From positions 1-15,354 of the forward strand of contig JAYVTO010000204.1 in NCBI GenBank assembly GCA_043788745.1: a stretch of DNA of 15,354 nt, read 5' to 3'. The translations under genes were made by a program, and so were the position numbers. Shown in pieces: positions 6,557 through 13,623 of this stretch. The stretch is from JBBQWZ01 sp043788745. Lineage in GTDB: Bacteria > Acidobacteriota > Terriglobia > Bryobacterales > Bryobacteraceae. A model generated the notes under the pieces. The model saw only the letters and a program-made list of their open reading frames with translations, was not told the origin of the DNA and made no database searches. Each line of letters opens with the position of its first letter. Position 1 is the stretch's first letter.

Positions 6557-8253
6557 TTCGCGGAGTCCTCGGGAAGGGCGAAGGCGAATAGTGCGGATCC
6601 GCCTCTAAAGAGCCGGCCTTCCCGCGGGAAGAGCCCGGCGACTCCGCCGGCGGCGAGCGAGCCCCAACCGGATGGCGTCAGGATGAATTGTTTGCCGTTG
6701 GTGCGGTACGTGACCGGAGAGCCGCGGTGTCCGCTGCCGGTTTGGAAGCTCCAAAGCTTTTCACCGGAACGCGCATCGAGCGCGAAGAAGTATCCTTCGG
6801 GGTCGCCGGTGAAGAGCAGATCTCCGGCGGTCGCGAGCAGCGACGCGAGCAGCGGGAACTTCGAGCGATAGGTCCACTTCTTGGTCGCTCGAACGGGATC
6901 CCAGGCGTCGATGTGACTGAACGATTGCTCGCCGGGGGGATGCGCTCCGCGCCACATTCCACCGATGAAGGACTTGCCTTCTTCCGCCTCTTGCTCGAAC
7001 GCCGTCTCTTCGTTACACCACTCGACAGCAGGCGAATAGTAGAGCGCGGTCTTCGGCGAGTAGCTGGCGTGGTTCCAACTGCGGCCGCCACCGGCACCGG
7101 GGCAAATCAATTTCGATTGGCCGACGGCGGGCTCATTCCGGTTGACAATCTTGCCGTCCTCTGTCATTCCGGCGGACCAGGTGATGTGCTTGACGTAGGG
7201 GAAGGCGCGAAACAGTTTGCCGTTGGTGCGATCGAGCACGAACGCGAAGCCACTCTTGTTGGCGTGGACCAGCAGCTTGCGCATGACGCCGCCAACGGGG
7301 AGATCGACGAGCAGAGGCTCGTACGCGGAATCGTAATCCCAGGAGTCGTGCGGAATCTCCTGATAGTGCCATTGGACCTTGCCGGTGTTCACGTCCAACG
7401 CTACGATGCTGGCGGTGTAGAGATTGTCGCCGATGCGTCCGCTGCCGTTGAGATCGGAAGACGCGTTTCCGGTTCCCCAGTAGACAAGGTTGAGGGCGGG
7501 ATCAAAGGAGCCGGTCATCCACGGAGCTCCGCCGCCGAGCTTCCAACTGTCGCCGGTCCAGGTTTCGTGGCCCTTTTCGCCGGGGCCAGGAATCACGAAG
7601 AAGCGCCACAGAAAGCGGCCCGTCCTGATGTCGAAGGCGTTGAGATAACCGCGGTGGGCGCTGTCGCCGCCGGTGCCGCCGACGATGACTTTGTCGCCCG
7701 CGATCAATGGCGCGGCAGAGATATTGCAGCCGCACTGGCGGTAGTCTTCGACGTTGGTGCGCCAGACTTCCTTGCCGGTTTTCTGGTCGATCGCGACGAC
7801 AGAATTATCGAGCGTTCCCATGAGGACGAGGCCCTGGGCGACGGCGACGCCACGATTCTGCGATCCGTAGCCGGCGCGGGTCGAGGGATTATTGGGGTAC
7901 TTGTAGACCCAGATCGGTTTGCCGGTTGCGCCTTCGATCGCGTAGACCCAATTGCGCGACGTCGACAGATAAATAATTCCGTCGATGACGATGGGCGTGG
8001 CTTGCAGGCCCATCTCGTAGTCGCCGGTTTGAAAGACCCAGGCGGGCGAGAGTTTCTTGACGTTGGTGGTGTTGATCTGATCGAGCGCGCTGTAGCGCCA
8101 GCCGAAATCGGTGCCGCCGTAGAGCGGCCAATCGTCTCTTGTGGCGTGCGGCTGGTCGGCGGTCTGGCCGTGTAGGAAGACGGCGAATGCGAGCGACAAC
8201 AGAGTCTTCGTCATGAACGTCCTGGTCAGAGTCTTCGTCATCAGAGTCTTCAT
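6553..8253 (-). CDS. Soluble PQQ-dependent dehydrogenase (quinoprotein)
   Basis: 566 residues from the chosen start. It is a periplasmic eight-bladed beta-propeller that oxidises an alcohol, aldehyde or sugar using pyrroloquinoline quinone and Ca2+. Visible features: a signal peptide ending LAFAVFLHGQ; repeated blade ends such as YAIEGATGKPIW, VAIDQKTGKEVW, NAFDIRTGRFLW, VALDVNTGKVQW and FALDARSGEKLW; the YWGTGN motif (N263, Ca2+-site position); and PHDSWDY at 301-307 with the catalytic-base Asp position of methanol-dehydrogenase relatives. The adjacent-Cys pair of methanol dehydrogenase is replaced by CGC at about 174-176. There is no fused cytochrome domain; the coupled downstream cytochrome supplies it. 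The ATG at 8253 is chosen because AGGAGG lies 10 bases upstream; an in-frame start at 8382 would add residues before the signal. Substrate is not determinable. Confidence 0.92.
   Translation of the reverse strand: MKTLMTKTLTRTFMTKTLLSLAFAVFLHGQTADQPHATRDDWPLYGGTDFGWRYSALDQINTTNVKKLSPAWVFQTGDYEMGLQATPIVIDGIIYLSTSRNWVYAIEGATGKPIWVYKYPNNPSTRAGYGSQNRGVAVAQGLVLMGTLDNSVVAIDQKTGKEVWRTNVEDYRQCGCNISAAPLIAGDKVIVGGTGGDSAHRGYLNAFDIRTGRFLWRFFVIPGPGEKGHETWTGDSWKLGGGAPWMTGSFDPALNLVYWGTGNASSDLNGSGRIGDNLYTASIVALDVNTGKVQWHYQEIPHDSWDYDSAYEPLLVDLPVGGVMRKLLVHANKSGFAFVLDRTNGKLFRAFPYVKHITWSAGMTEDGKIVNRNEPAVGQSKLICPGAGGGRSWNHASYSPKTALYYSPAVEWCNEETAFEQEAEEGKSFIGGMWRGAHPPGEQSFSHIDAWDPVRATKKWTYRSKFPLLASLLATAGDLLFTGDPEGYFFALDARSGEKLWSFQTGSGHRGSPVTYRTNGKQFILTPSGWGSLAAGGVAGLFPREGRLFRGGSALFAFALPEDSAK
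8200..8253. repeat. three short direct repeats at the quinoprotein start
   Basis: CAGAGTCTTCGTCAT occurs at 8200-8214 and 8227-8241, and CAGAGTCTTCAT at 8242-8253. On the minus strand each begins with an ATG, so the N-terminus reads MKTL, MTKTL, TRTF, MTKTL before the hydrophobic core. This offers three in-frame starts (8253, 8241, 8214), each able to give a working signal peptide. Confidence 0.7.
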
Positions 8254-8263
8254 CTGGGAAGAG

Positions 8264-8269
8264 CCTCCT
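8264..8269 (-). promoter_or_regulatory. Shine-Dalgarno sequence AGGAGG of the quinoprotein gene
   Basis: A perfect AGGAGG on the minus strand lies 10 bases before the ATG at 8253. It decides that start over the longer frame beginning at 8382 and shows that this gene, unlike several neighbours, has a normal leader. Confidence 0.75.
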
Positions 8270-8296
8270 GGTGCGCGATGAGATTCGCGCTTGGAA

Positions 8297-8309
8297 TGAG
8301 AGTATCTCA
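8297..8309. promoter_or_regulatory. inverted repeat in the divergent intergenic region
   Basis: TGAGA-GTA-TCTCA is a perfect dyad in the 113-base gap between the divergent quinoprotein and TIM-barrel genes. Its position suits an operator serving both. The half-sites are only five bases, so chance is not excluded. Confidence 0.3.
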
Positions 8310-8366
8310 CAAGAGGCGCGGCTCCTTGCTCCCATGTCGTGTAAGAGTTCGTGTAGCCTAAGCGGG

Positions 8367-9302
8367 ATGACTCGCCGCACACTGCTCCGTTCCGTCGCTG
8401 CCGCCGGACTTCCGGCGTATGCTACTGCCGCGTTCAACAAGCCGCTCGGCGCGCAGTTGTACACGGTTCGCCAACTGCTTCCGTCGAAGGGGGAGGCGAC
8501 GCTTCGTGCGATTTCGAAGATCGGCTATCGTGAAGTCGAGATCAGCCTGGCCGACGCCAAGCGGTTTCAACCTATTCTCAAAGACGCCGGTTTGCAGCCG
8601 GTGTCGTCGCATATAGACGCGGCCACGATCACCGGCGGCTGGGATTTCTATCGGGCGTGGCTGGAGGCGAACAAGGGCCGGCTGGGACTCGCAGCCGTCC
8701 CGGAACGGCTGCCGCAGCCGAAGCTCGACGAACTGATCGCAAGCGCCAAGCAGCTTGGCATCGGCGCAATCGGGGTCGCGTTCGTGGTTCCGCAGGAACG
8801 CAGCGCGCCGCAAACTTTCTGGCCGAAGTTTGCCGATCAATTGAACGCGGCGGGAGAGCAGTGCCGAAAGATGGGGCTCACGTTCTTCTACCACCACCAC
8901 AACTTTGAGTTCGAAGTGTTGCCGAAGCGCGTTGGCTTGTTGAAGGAACGCCCGATCGACGTCTTGCGCAAGAAGCTGAGCAAGGATGTGATGCTCCAAC
9001 TGGATTGTTTCTGGGCGAGTGTCGGAGGGGACGATCCGGCACGGCTGATTGCGGCGTGGAAGGGCCGCATTCATTCGCTGCATCTCAAAGACAAGGCCAA
9101 GGGCACGCCGGTTTCATTCGAGATCGATCGCCCCGCGAAGGACGCCTATCAGGAAGTCGGCAACGGTTCGATCGATTGGAAGAAGGTGCTGTCGGCGGCG
9201 AAGGCAGCGGACGTGAAGCACTACTTTGTGGAGCAAGACTACACAGCGGGCGATCCTGTCGAAAGCCTGCGAAAGAGCTTTGTGTATCTGGGAAAACTGT
9301 AG
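8367..9302 (+). CDS. Tat-exported sugar phosphate isomerase/epimerase-like TIM-barrel protein
   Basis: 311 residues. The twin-arginine signal is TRRTLLRS at 2-9 followed by AAAGLPAYATAA. The rest is an AP-endonuclease-family-2/xylose-isomerase-like barrel. Likely metal-site segments are E58 (REVEIS), the FYHHHNFEFE stretch (H176-H178, E181), QLDCFWA (D213), HSLHLKD (H239) and FVEQD (E289). It is paralogous in fold to the gene at 1937-2842 but clearly divergent. The ATG at 8367 is chosen over the upstream in-frame ATG at 8271, because the Tat motif follows at once and a weak -10-like TAGCCT ends seven bases before it. It is divergent from the PQQ dehydrogenase, so both may act on the same exported sugar pathway; this is inference. 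Confidence 0.87.
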   Translation: MTRRTLLRSVAAAGLPAYATAAFNKPLGAQLYTVRQLLPSKGEATLRAISKIGYREVEISLADAKRFQPILKDAGLQPVSSHIDAATITGGWDFYRAWLEANKGRLGLAAVPERLPQPKLDELIASAKQLGIGAIGVAFVVPQERSAPQTFWPKFADQLNAAGEQCRKMGLTFFYHHHNFEFEVLPKRVGLLKERPIDVLRKKLSKDVMLQLDCFWASVGGDDPARLIAAWKGRIHSLHLKDKAKGTPVSFEIDRPAKDAYQEVGNGSIDWKKVLSAAKAADVKHYFVEQDYTAGDPVESLRKSFVYLGKL

Positions 9303-9505
9303 GGGGCTGTCTCTTTGGTGTGGGCACGCTGCGGCGTAACAGCGTCCTCGCTGCGTGCGGGGTTCGACACCAACACTGTCCTCAGTCGGACATGGAGGTC
9401 GAACATGGAGGTCGGACGGAGGTCCGACCTACTGGTCGGCGGCGCAGCGTAAGAAGCGCGCTATGCGATTGCTTCCAAGGCGATGACGATGTCAAATGCG
9501 AGGTG
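9303..9505. other. convergent intergenic region with repeats
   Basis: These 203 bases separate two convergent genes (TIM-barrel and sulfatase). I see no gene. It contains a 12-base direct repeat (ACATGGAGGTCG at 9390-9401 and 9403-9414) and a strong palindrome at 9409-9430. Transcription from both sides probably ends here, but the palindrome has no T-run. Confidence 0.6.
9409..9430. repeat. palindromic (REP-like) hairpin, 9-bp stem
   Basis: AGGTCGGAC and GTCCGACCT are perfectly complementary around a GGAG loop. Its position between convergent genes and its GC-rich stem with a four-base loop resemble REP-like elements. It may act as a bidirectional terminator or mRNA 3'-end stabiliser; both are inference. 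Confidence 0.7.
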
Positions 9506-10924
9506 CTACGGTTTGTACGGATTCGGACCGCCGCGCTTGATCGAAGGCTCGAACGGACGCTTCTTCATCGCGGCGTACGCGTCGCGGGCTTCCGCGGGAA
9601 AACCTGCCATCAAGCGTTCCGCGTGCGCGAGCAAGTCGCGAACGATCTCCGGATGCTTCAGCGAGAGGTCGTAATTTTCGCCGGGATCGGCGGCAAGGTC
9701 GAACAGTTGCGGATCAGGCAGCCAGAGGCTGACGCGGCCTTCTTCCGGCCTTTGCGCGTACAAGGGCGTGTTGAACGCGGAGACGTGCAGCTTCCAATTC
9801 CCCTTGCGCACGCATTGGAGATTCCAGCCGTTGAAATAGAGCAGGGCTTCGCGTTGTTGGTTCCAGGCGGCGTCCGCCGCGCGGCCATTGAGAAGAGGAT
9901 GGATGTCGCAGCCGTCGAACGCGGCGGTGTTGGTCACTCCGCAACGCTTAGCCATGGTGGGCGTGACGTCCATCAAGGAGACAAGTGCGTCCGAGGTGCG
10001 ACCGGCGGACACAGTGCCGGGCTGCCAGGCGAGAAACGGTTCGCGAACGCCGCCTTCCCAGGTTGTACCTTTTCGGCCGCGGAAGGGGCCGGGGCTGCCC
10101 TGATACCAGGGTCCGTTGTCGGAAGAGAACAACACGAGCGTATTGCGCGCAACCGCGGGATTCCTGCGCAGTGCATCGAGGATCTGACCAACGCTCCAAT
10201 CCACTTCGGCGACGACGTCGCCGTAGATGCCTTGTTTGGTTTTCCCCGCGAATTTAGCGGACGCAAACAGCGGCTGATGCGGAAATGTGTAGGGCAGATA
10301 GAGAAAGAAAGGGTTCGTCGCATTCTTTTGAATAAACTGGATTGCGCGCTCGGTGTAGCGGGGCGTCAACGATTTCTGATCGGCGATGGGCTCGACGATG
10401 TCTTCATTGTCGAGCACGATGGTGGGCTTCATGTCGTTGGAGTACGGGATGCCGTAGTAGGAATCGAACCCACGCTTGCGGGCCGCGTACTGTGGCTGCG
10501 TTCCGAGATGCCACTTGCCGATACAGGCCGTCGAGTAGCCGAGCGGCTTCAGATATTCGGCCAGCGTCTTGTGGTTCGCTTCGAGGCCGGTCTTGTCGGG
10601 CGCCGGCAGCACGTTCGGCACGCCGACGCGGGTTGGATACTGGCCGGTCAGCAATGCCGCGCGCGATGGCGAGCAGACAGGGTTGGCCGAAATGCAGTTG
10701 GTAAAACGGGTGCCTTCTCGCGCCATGCGATCGAGATGCGGCGTCGGAATGGCGGCGCCGTAGCAGCCGAGATCGCCCCAGCCGAGATCGTCGGCGAAGA
10801 GCATAACAAGGTTCGGGCGGGAGGTTGCACCGGACATCGTTTGCGACATGGCGGCCGCCACCGCTAGAAATCCGCGCCGCGAAATTGTTGACATGGGGCA
10901 CATGCTATCAAAGTTCCGCGTCAC
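9506..10924 (-). CDS. Tat-exported type I sulfatase
   Basis: 472 residues. Members hydrolyse sulfate esters in the periplasm using a formylglycine made from Cys or Ser. Visible features: Tat signal SRRGFLAVAAA (15-25); metal ligands D45-D46 (LFADDLGWGD); C84 in CSPSR, the aerobic-type formylglycine motif; the GKWHLG motif (K137, H139); D269-N270 in SSDNGPW; and K285 in GRKGTTWEGGVREP. The C-terminal subdomain is present. All active-site positions look intact. It needs a formylglycine-generating enzyme, not in this window. The substrate is probably a sulfated sugar or polymer. Starts: GTG at 10924 (seven bases after TACTCT, a leaderless-type arrangement), or ATGs at 10903 and 10894; the shortest still keeps the whole Tat signal. 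Confidence 0.93.
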   Translation of the reverse strand: MTRNFDSMCPMSTISRRGFLAVAAAMSQTMSGATSRPNLVMLFADDLGWGDLGCYGAAIPTPHLDRMAREGTRFTNCISANPVCSPSRAALLTGQYPTRVGVPNVLPAPDKTGLEANHKTLAEYLKPLGYSTACIGKWHLGTQPQYAARKRGFDSYYGIPYSNDMKPTIVLDNEDIVEPIADQKSLTPRYTERAIQFIQKNATNPFFLYLPYTFPHQPLFASAKFAGKTKQGIYGDVVAEVDWSVGQILDALRRNPAVARNTLVLFSSDNGPWYQGSPGPFRGRKGTTWEGGVREPFLAWQPGTVSAGRTSDALVSLMDVTPTMAKRCGVTNTAAFDGCDIHPLLNGRAADAAWNQQREALLYFNGWNLQCVRKGNWKLHVSAFNTPLYAQRPEEGRVSLWLPDPQLFDLAADPGENYDLSLKHPEIVRDLLAHAERLMAGFPAEARDAYAAMKKRPFEPSIKRGGPNPYKP

Positions 10925-11185
10925 GTTTCCTAGAGTAACGGCCCGGAAAACGGCGTCCGCGCGTGTCGTTGCCTTGGTGTCGTTGTGGCGGGTGGACGCT
11001 CGCTTACGCTTCGAGTGCTATCAACCTCACCCCGCCGCAGAGGGCACCTCATGACGGCCAGAAACCAGAAGCGAGCATTAGCAACTAAAGATCTCAACAT
11101 GAGGCGCAACGAGGAGAGGCGGCCAGCCCCGACAGTAAGGGAGGGGAGGGAACAGGTTAGCGCACACGATTCGAGCCGCGGGACA
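10925..11185. other. intergenic region without a recognisable gene
   Basis: These 261 bases lie between two minus-strand genes. A short plus-strand frame from 11051 is Arg/Lys-rich and runs into the antisense of the next gene; it has no family features. No terminator hairpin with a T-run is visible. It should hold the promoter of the sulfatase gene (the -10-like TACTCT at 10932-10937). Confidence 0.5.
10932..10937 (-). promoter_or_regulatory. -10-like hexamer seven bases before a GTG start
   Basis: The minus strand reads TACTCT, then seven bases, then GTG at 10924. The spacing matches the leaderless pattern seen at 999 and 2842. No convincing -35 hexamer is present. Confidence 0.3.
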
Positions 11186-12109
11186 CTAAGTAGTCCGCGG
11201 CGGGCGCGCCAGCAGCTTCAGACGCCGCAGGTTCTCTTCTCCGCTTTTCCCGGTAAGTTGCCAGTGCTTCATGCGCTCGGTCGCCAGCAGTTGACCACGT
11301 TCGCCGGCGCTGGTCTCCCATCGAATGACGCGATGCGGAAATTCGCGCTCCACCCAAAACTTATGCAGCTCTCCATCCATGTTGACGGTACAAAGCTCGA
11401 CGTCGAACGACCCTGACGGAATCGTAAGGCGCTGGTTCACCGGCGATCTCGTAAGGTTCGATTGCTTGAACTCGGGAGGCCTGTTCGCTGCAAGCGCAGT
11501 CAGCACCGGCACCAGGCGAAACTCTCCGCGCTTCACGAACGGCTCGGCCATCTGGCGTGCCCAGAACCACAGTGCGTCGGTGCTCGTCGCCGCGGGCGGG
11601 TATTGCAATTCCTGTTGCTGATCGCCGTCTGCGTGGCTGTGCCGCGTAGACCGCAACGTCGTCTTATCGAACAGCAACTGGTGGTAGGTCGATCCCATCC
11701 AGTCCTGGCGCGACCGCACGACCTTCGACACAGTCCCGGCAGCGCGGCCGTTCAACGCCACCAGCGGAATCACGGCGGAGACCTGCTCATGGACGTTCGA
11801 GACGCCGGTTTGAAAATCCTTAGCAAGGCTGAACGTCATCGCCGGAAACTCGTCGGCCTTCTGTGTCTTGCCCGGCGTCGCCCTACTGCGTGCGGAATTC
11901 GAAAACGTTTCCGACGAGAAGATCGCGATCGCAACGCCCCGGCGGAGCTCGTTTTCAAAAGGCACCGTCAGGTCGTAGCTCGAAATTTCAGCTTGACCGT
12001 CATTCCAATACTTCGCGAAGTCCGCGTCGGCGGCGCTCGCCGAGGACGGCCCCGCTATCGCGGCCGAGGCCATGGCCATCCACTGCCGCCGCGTCAGGCT
12101 TTGCTGCAT
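11186..12109 (-). CDS. Tat-exported protein of unknown function
   Basis: 307 residues. The Tat-like signal is LTRRQWMAMASAAIAG followed by SSASAADA. The mature protein starts with a conserved-looking YWNDGQAEISSYDL segment, continues with an ELRRGVAIAIFSSETFS stretch, and near the end has FWVEREFPHRVIRWE and ERMKHWQLTGKSGEENLRRL. From memory, secreted proteins with these segments occur in several phyla and some databases label them septum formation inhibitor Maf. I see no Maf/HAM1 nucleotide pyrophosphatase motif here, so I do not support that name. The ATG at 12109 directly precedes the signal; a TTG at 12136 would add nine residues. It lies 87 bases downstream of the serine hydrolase on the same strand and may share its transcript. 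Confidence 0.75.
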   Translation of the reverse strand: MQQSLTRRQWMAMASAAIAGPSSASAADADFAKYWNDGQAEISSYDLTVPFENELRRGVAIAIFSSETFSNSARSRATPGKTQKADEFPAMTFSLAKDFQTGVSNVHEQVSAVIPLVALNGRAAGTVSKVVRSRQDWMGSTYHQLLFDKTTLRSTRHSHADGDQQQELQYPPAATSTDALWFWARQMAEPFVKRGEFRLVPVLTALAANRPPEFKQSNLTRSPVNQRLTIPSGSFDVELCTVNMDGELHKFWVEREFPHRVIRWETSAGERGQLLATERMKHWQLTGKSGEENLRRLKLLARPPRTT

Positions 12110-12196
12110 ACAATCATTCTTTCTGTTCGAAGACAAGCCGAAAAGCGGCCTGCCCTTCCAAGATGCCGCGGCGACCGCGAACGGCGCTTTTATTGG

Positions 12197-13438
12197 TTAT
12201 TGCATCAACATCTGATACACCAGCGTGCGCGCCCGGCGATACGACGTCACGTTCTTCGCTTGCGGCTGCTGCAGCATCATCACAACGACGAGCTTCTCCT
12301 TCGGGTCGACCCAGAAGTACGTGCCCGTGACGCCGGACCACGAGAAGTCGCCGATCGAGCCAGGCACCGGATTTCGTCCTGTTTCCGTGCGCACCGCAAA
12401 GCCCAGGCCGAAGCTCGTGCCCATTTCCGGTGTCGGGCCGAAGGCGCCGAGGCCAACCGCAACGCCAGTCTGGCGATTGATTCCCGCAGGCAACTGATCG
12501 GAGGTCATCAAAGAAACAGTATGCGGCGAGAGAATGCGGACGCCTTCGAGTTCGCCGCCGTTGAGCAGCATCTGGCAGAAACGAGCGTAGTCGCCCGCGG
12601 TCGACAGCATTCCGCCGCCGCCAGAAAGAACGGCGGGCTTCACCGACGGATCGGCGGGCGGCATCATCATCGCGGCATCCGGCAGCGCCAGGCGGCTGGC
12701 CTTCGCGGCCGCAACGTAGAAGCCTGTGTCCGGCATCTTCAGCGGTTCGGTGATGCGCTTAGCGATGAACTCATCAAGCTCCATGCCGCTGGCGACCTCG
12801 ACAACGCGCCCCAGCACGTCCGAAGCAACGCTGTACTCCCACGCGTCGCCCGGATGGTGCAGCAGCGGCAGCGCGGCCACCTTCTCGACCATTTCCTGGA
12901 GCGATTTCGCAGCGAAGATGTTCGCGCGTTGGTACATCATATCGATCGGCGTGAAGCCGAACAGTCCGTACGTAAGGCCCGACGTGTGACGCATCAGGTC
13001 CTGCACCGTCATGATGCGCTTCGGCGTCACTTTGTCTGTGCCGACCTTGACGTCTTTGAATTCGGGCAGATACTTCGCCACCGGCGAGCCGATATCGAGC
13101 TTGCCTTCCTCCGAAAGAATCATCGCGGCGACAGAGACCATCGGCTTGGTCATCGACGCGATGCGGAAGATCGAATCGGTCTGCATTTCCTTCCGCGCCT
13201 TGCGGTCCTGAAAGCCGAAGGCATCGAACGTCGCGATTTTCCCGTTGCGCGCGACCAGCAGTACGGAACCGGGCATCGTCTTGTCTTCCACGTCGGACTT
13301 AAATTGTTGGCGCATGCGAGCGACGCGCTGCGACGACAGGCCGACGTCTTCCGGCTTGTTCGCCTTCGGCAGCGGTTGCGCGGCGGCGGCGAAAGGCAAT
13401 AGCGCTGCAACAAGGCAGATTCTTCGAGAAATAATCAT
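12197..13438 (-). CDS. Exported beta-lactamase-fold serine hydrolase (class C/esterase type)
   Basis: 413 residues. A signal peptide (MIISRRICLVAALLPFAAAAQ) is followed by a beta-lactamase/transpeptidase-like domain. The SXXK nucleophile motif is S95-M-T-K98 in IASMTKPM, the catalytic Tyr is Y202 in WEYSVASDVLG, and near the C-terminus a SGVTGTYFWVDP strand replaces the KTG motif, as in esterase EstB-type enzymes. RHTSGLTYG is the usual family landmark. Likely substrates are esters, D-peptides or cell-wall fragments; true beta-lactamase activity should not be assumed. The ATG at 13438 is chosen because the signal begins there and TAGACT ends seven bases upstream; the longer frame to 13588 adds 50 residues in front of the signal. 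Confidence 0.9.
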   Translation of the reverse strand: MIISRRICLVAALLPFAAAAQPLPKANKPEDVGLSSQRVARMRQQFKSDVEDKTMPGSVLLVARNGKIATFDAFGFQDRKARKEMQTDSIFRIASMTKPMVSVAAMILSEEGKLDIGSPVAKYLPEFKDVKVGTDKVTPKRIMTVQDLMRHTSGLTYGLFGFTPIDMMYQRANIFAAKSLQEMVEKVAALPLLHHPGDAWEYSVASDVLGRVVEVASGMELDEFIAKRITEPLKMPDTGFYVAAAKASRLALPDAAMMMPPADPSVKPAVLSGGGGMLSTAGDYARFCQMLLNGGELEGVRILSPHTVSLMTSDQLPAGINRQTGVAVGLGAFGPTPEMGTSFGLGFAVRTETGRNPVPGSIGDFSWSGVTGTYFWVDPKEKLVVVMMLQQPQAKNVTSYRRARTLVYQMLMQ

Positions 13439-13445
13439 TGCATCC

Positions 13446-13451
13446 AGTCTA
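13446..13451 (-). promoter_or_regulatory. -10-like hexamer seven bases before the serine hydrolase ATG
   Basis: The minus strand reads TAGACT, then seven bases, then the ATG at 13438. There is no Shine-Dalgarno sequence in that space. It fits the leaderless pattern of this window; no clear -35 is seen. Confidence 0.35.
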
Positions 13452-13492
13452 ACAGCGCGCTCTCGACGGGCCGCGCCGATGGCAGAATCAGG

Positions 13493-13594
13493 ATGCCGCA
13501 GTCCCTCGCCGACATGGTGCGCACGGGACGCATCACGCGCGATACGGCGAGGACCCATGCGGCGCGGCACCAGGATCTGCCGCGCCATTTGTAA
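13493..13594 (+). pseudogene. Possible remnant of a PilT-like ATPase C-terminus
   Basis: A 33-residue reading from ATG 13493 to TAA 13592-13594 contains SLADMVRTGRITRDTARTHA. It resembles the last helices of PilT/PilU twitching-motility ATPases, where a SLAxLVRxGxIsxxxA segment leads to the C-terminus. The same frame upstream has no PilT similarity and runs antisense to the serine hydrolase start, so only a stump would remain. A chance match or a free small peptide is possible. Confidence 0.35.
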
Positions 13595-13617
13595 ACAAAC
13601 GCCGCGCGTGTCTTAAT
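13589..13617 (+). promoter_or_regulatory. promoter of the Hsp15-like gene
   Basis: TTGTAA (13589-13594), a 17-base spacer, then CTTAAT (13612-13617), each matching the sigma-70 consensus at four of six positions. The -10 ends six bases before the ATG at 13624, so the mRNA is probably leaderless. The -35 overlaps the stop codon of the PilT-like scrap. Confidence 0.5.
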
Positions 13618-13623
13618 TGAGAA

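Noticed and set aside
6688..8175. 495-codon plus-strand frame
   Set aside because: It is antisense to the PQQ dehydrogenase and shows only mirrored propeller repeats.
8254..8382. Longer start for the PQQ dehydrogenase
   Set aside because: It would add 43 residues before the signal peptide, while a perfect AGGAGG marks the ATG at 8253.
9409..9430. Rho-independent terminator
   Set aside because: The stem is strong but no T-run follows on either strand, so I call it a palindromic repeat.
9005..10867. 620-codon plus-strand frame
   Set aside because: It overlaps the TIM-barrel gene in another frame and runs antisense to the sulfatase, whose active-site motifs are all intact.
11462..13402. 646-codon plus-strand frame
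   Set aside because: It is antisense to two well-supported genes, is Arg/His-rich and has no domain; it is a GC-skew shadow of their codon use.
13439..13588. Longer start for the serine hydrolase
   Set aside because: It adds 50 Arg-rich residues in front of a clean signal peptide.
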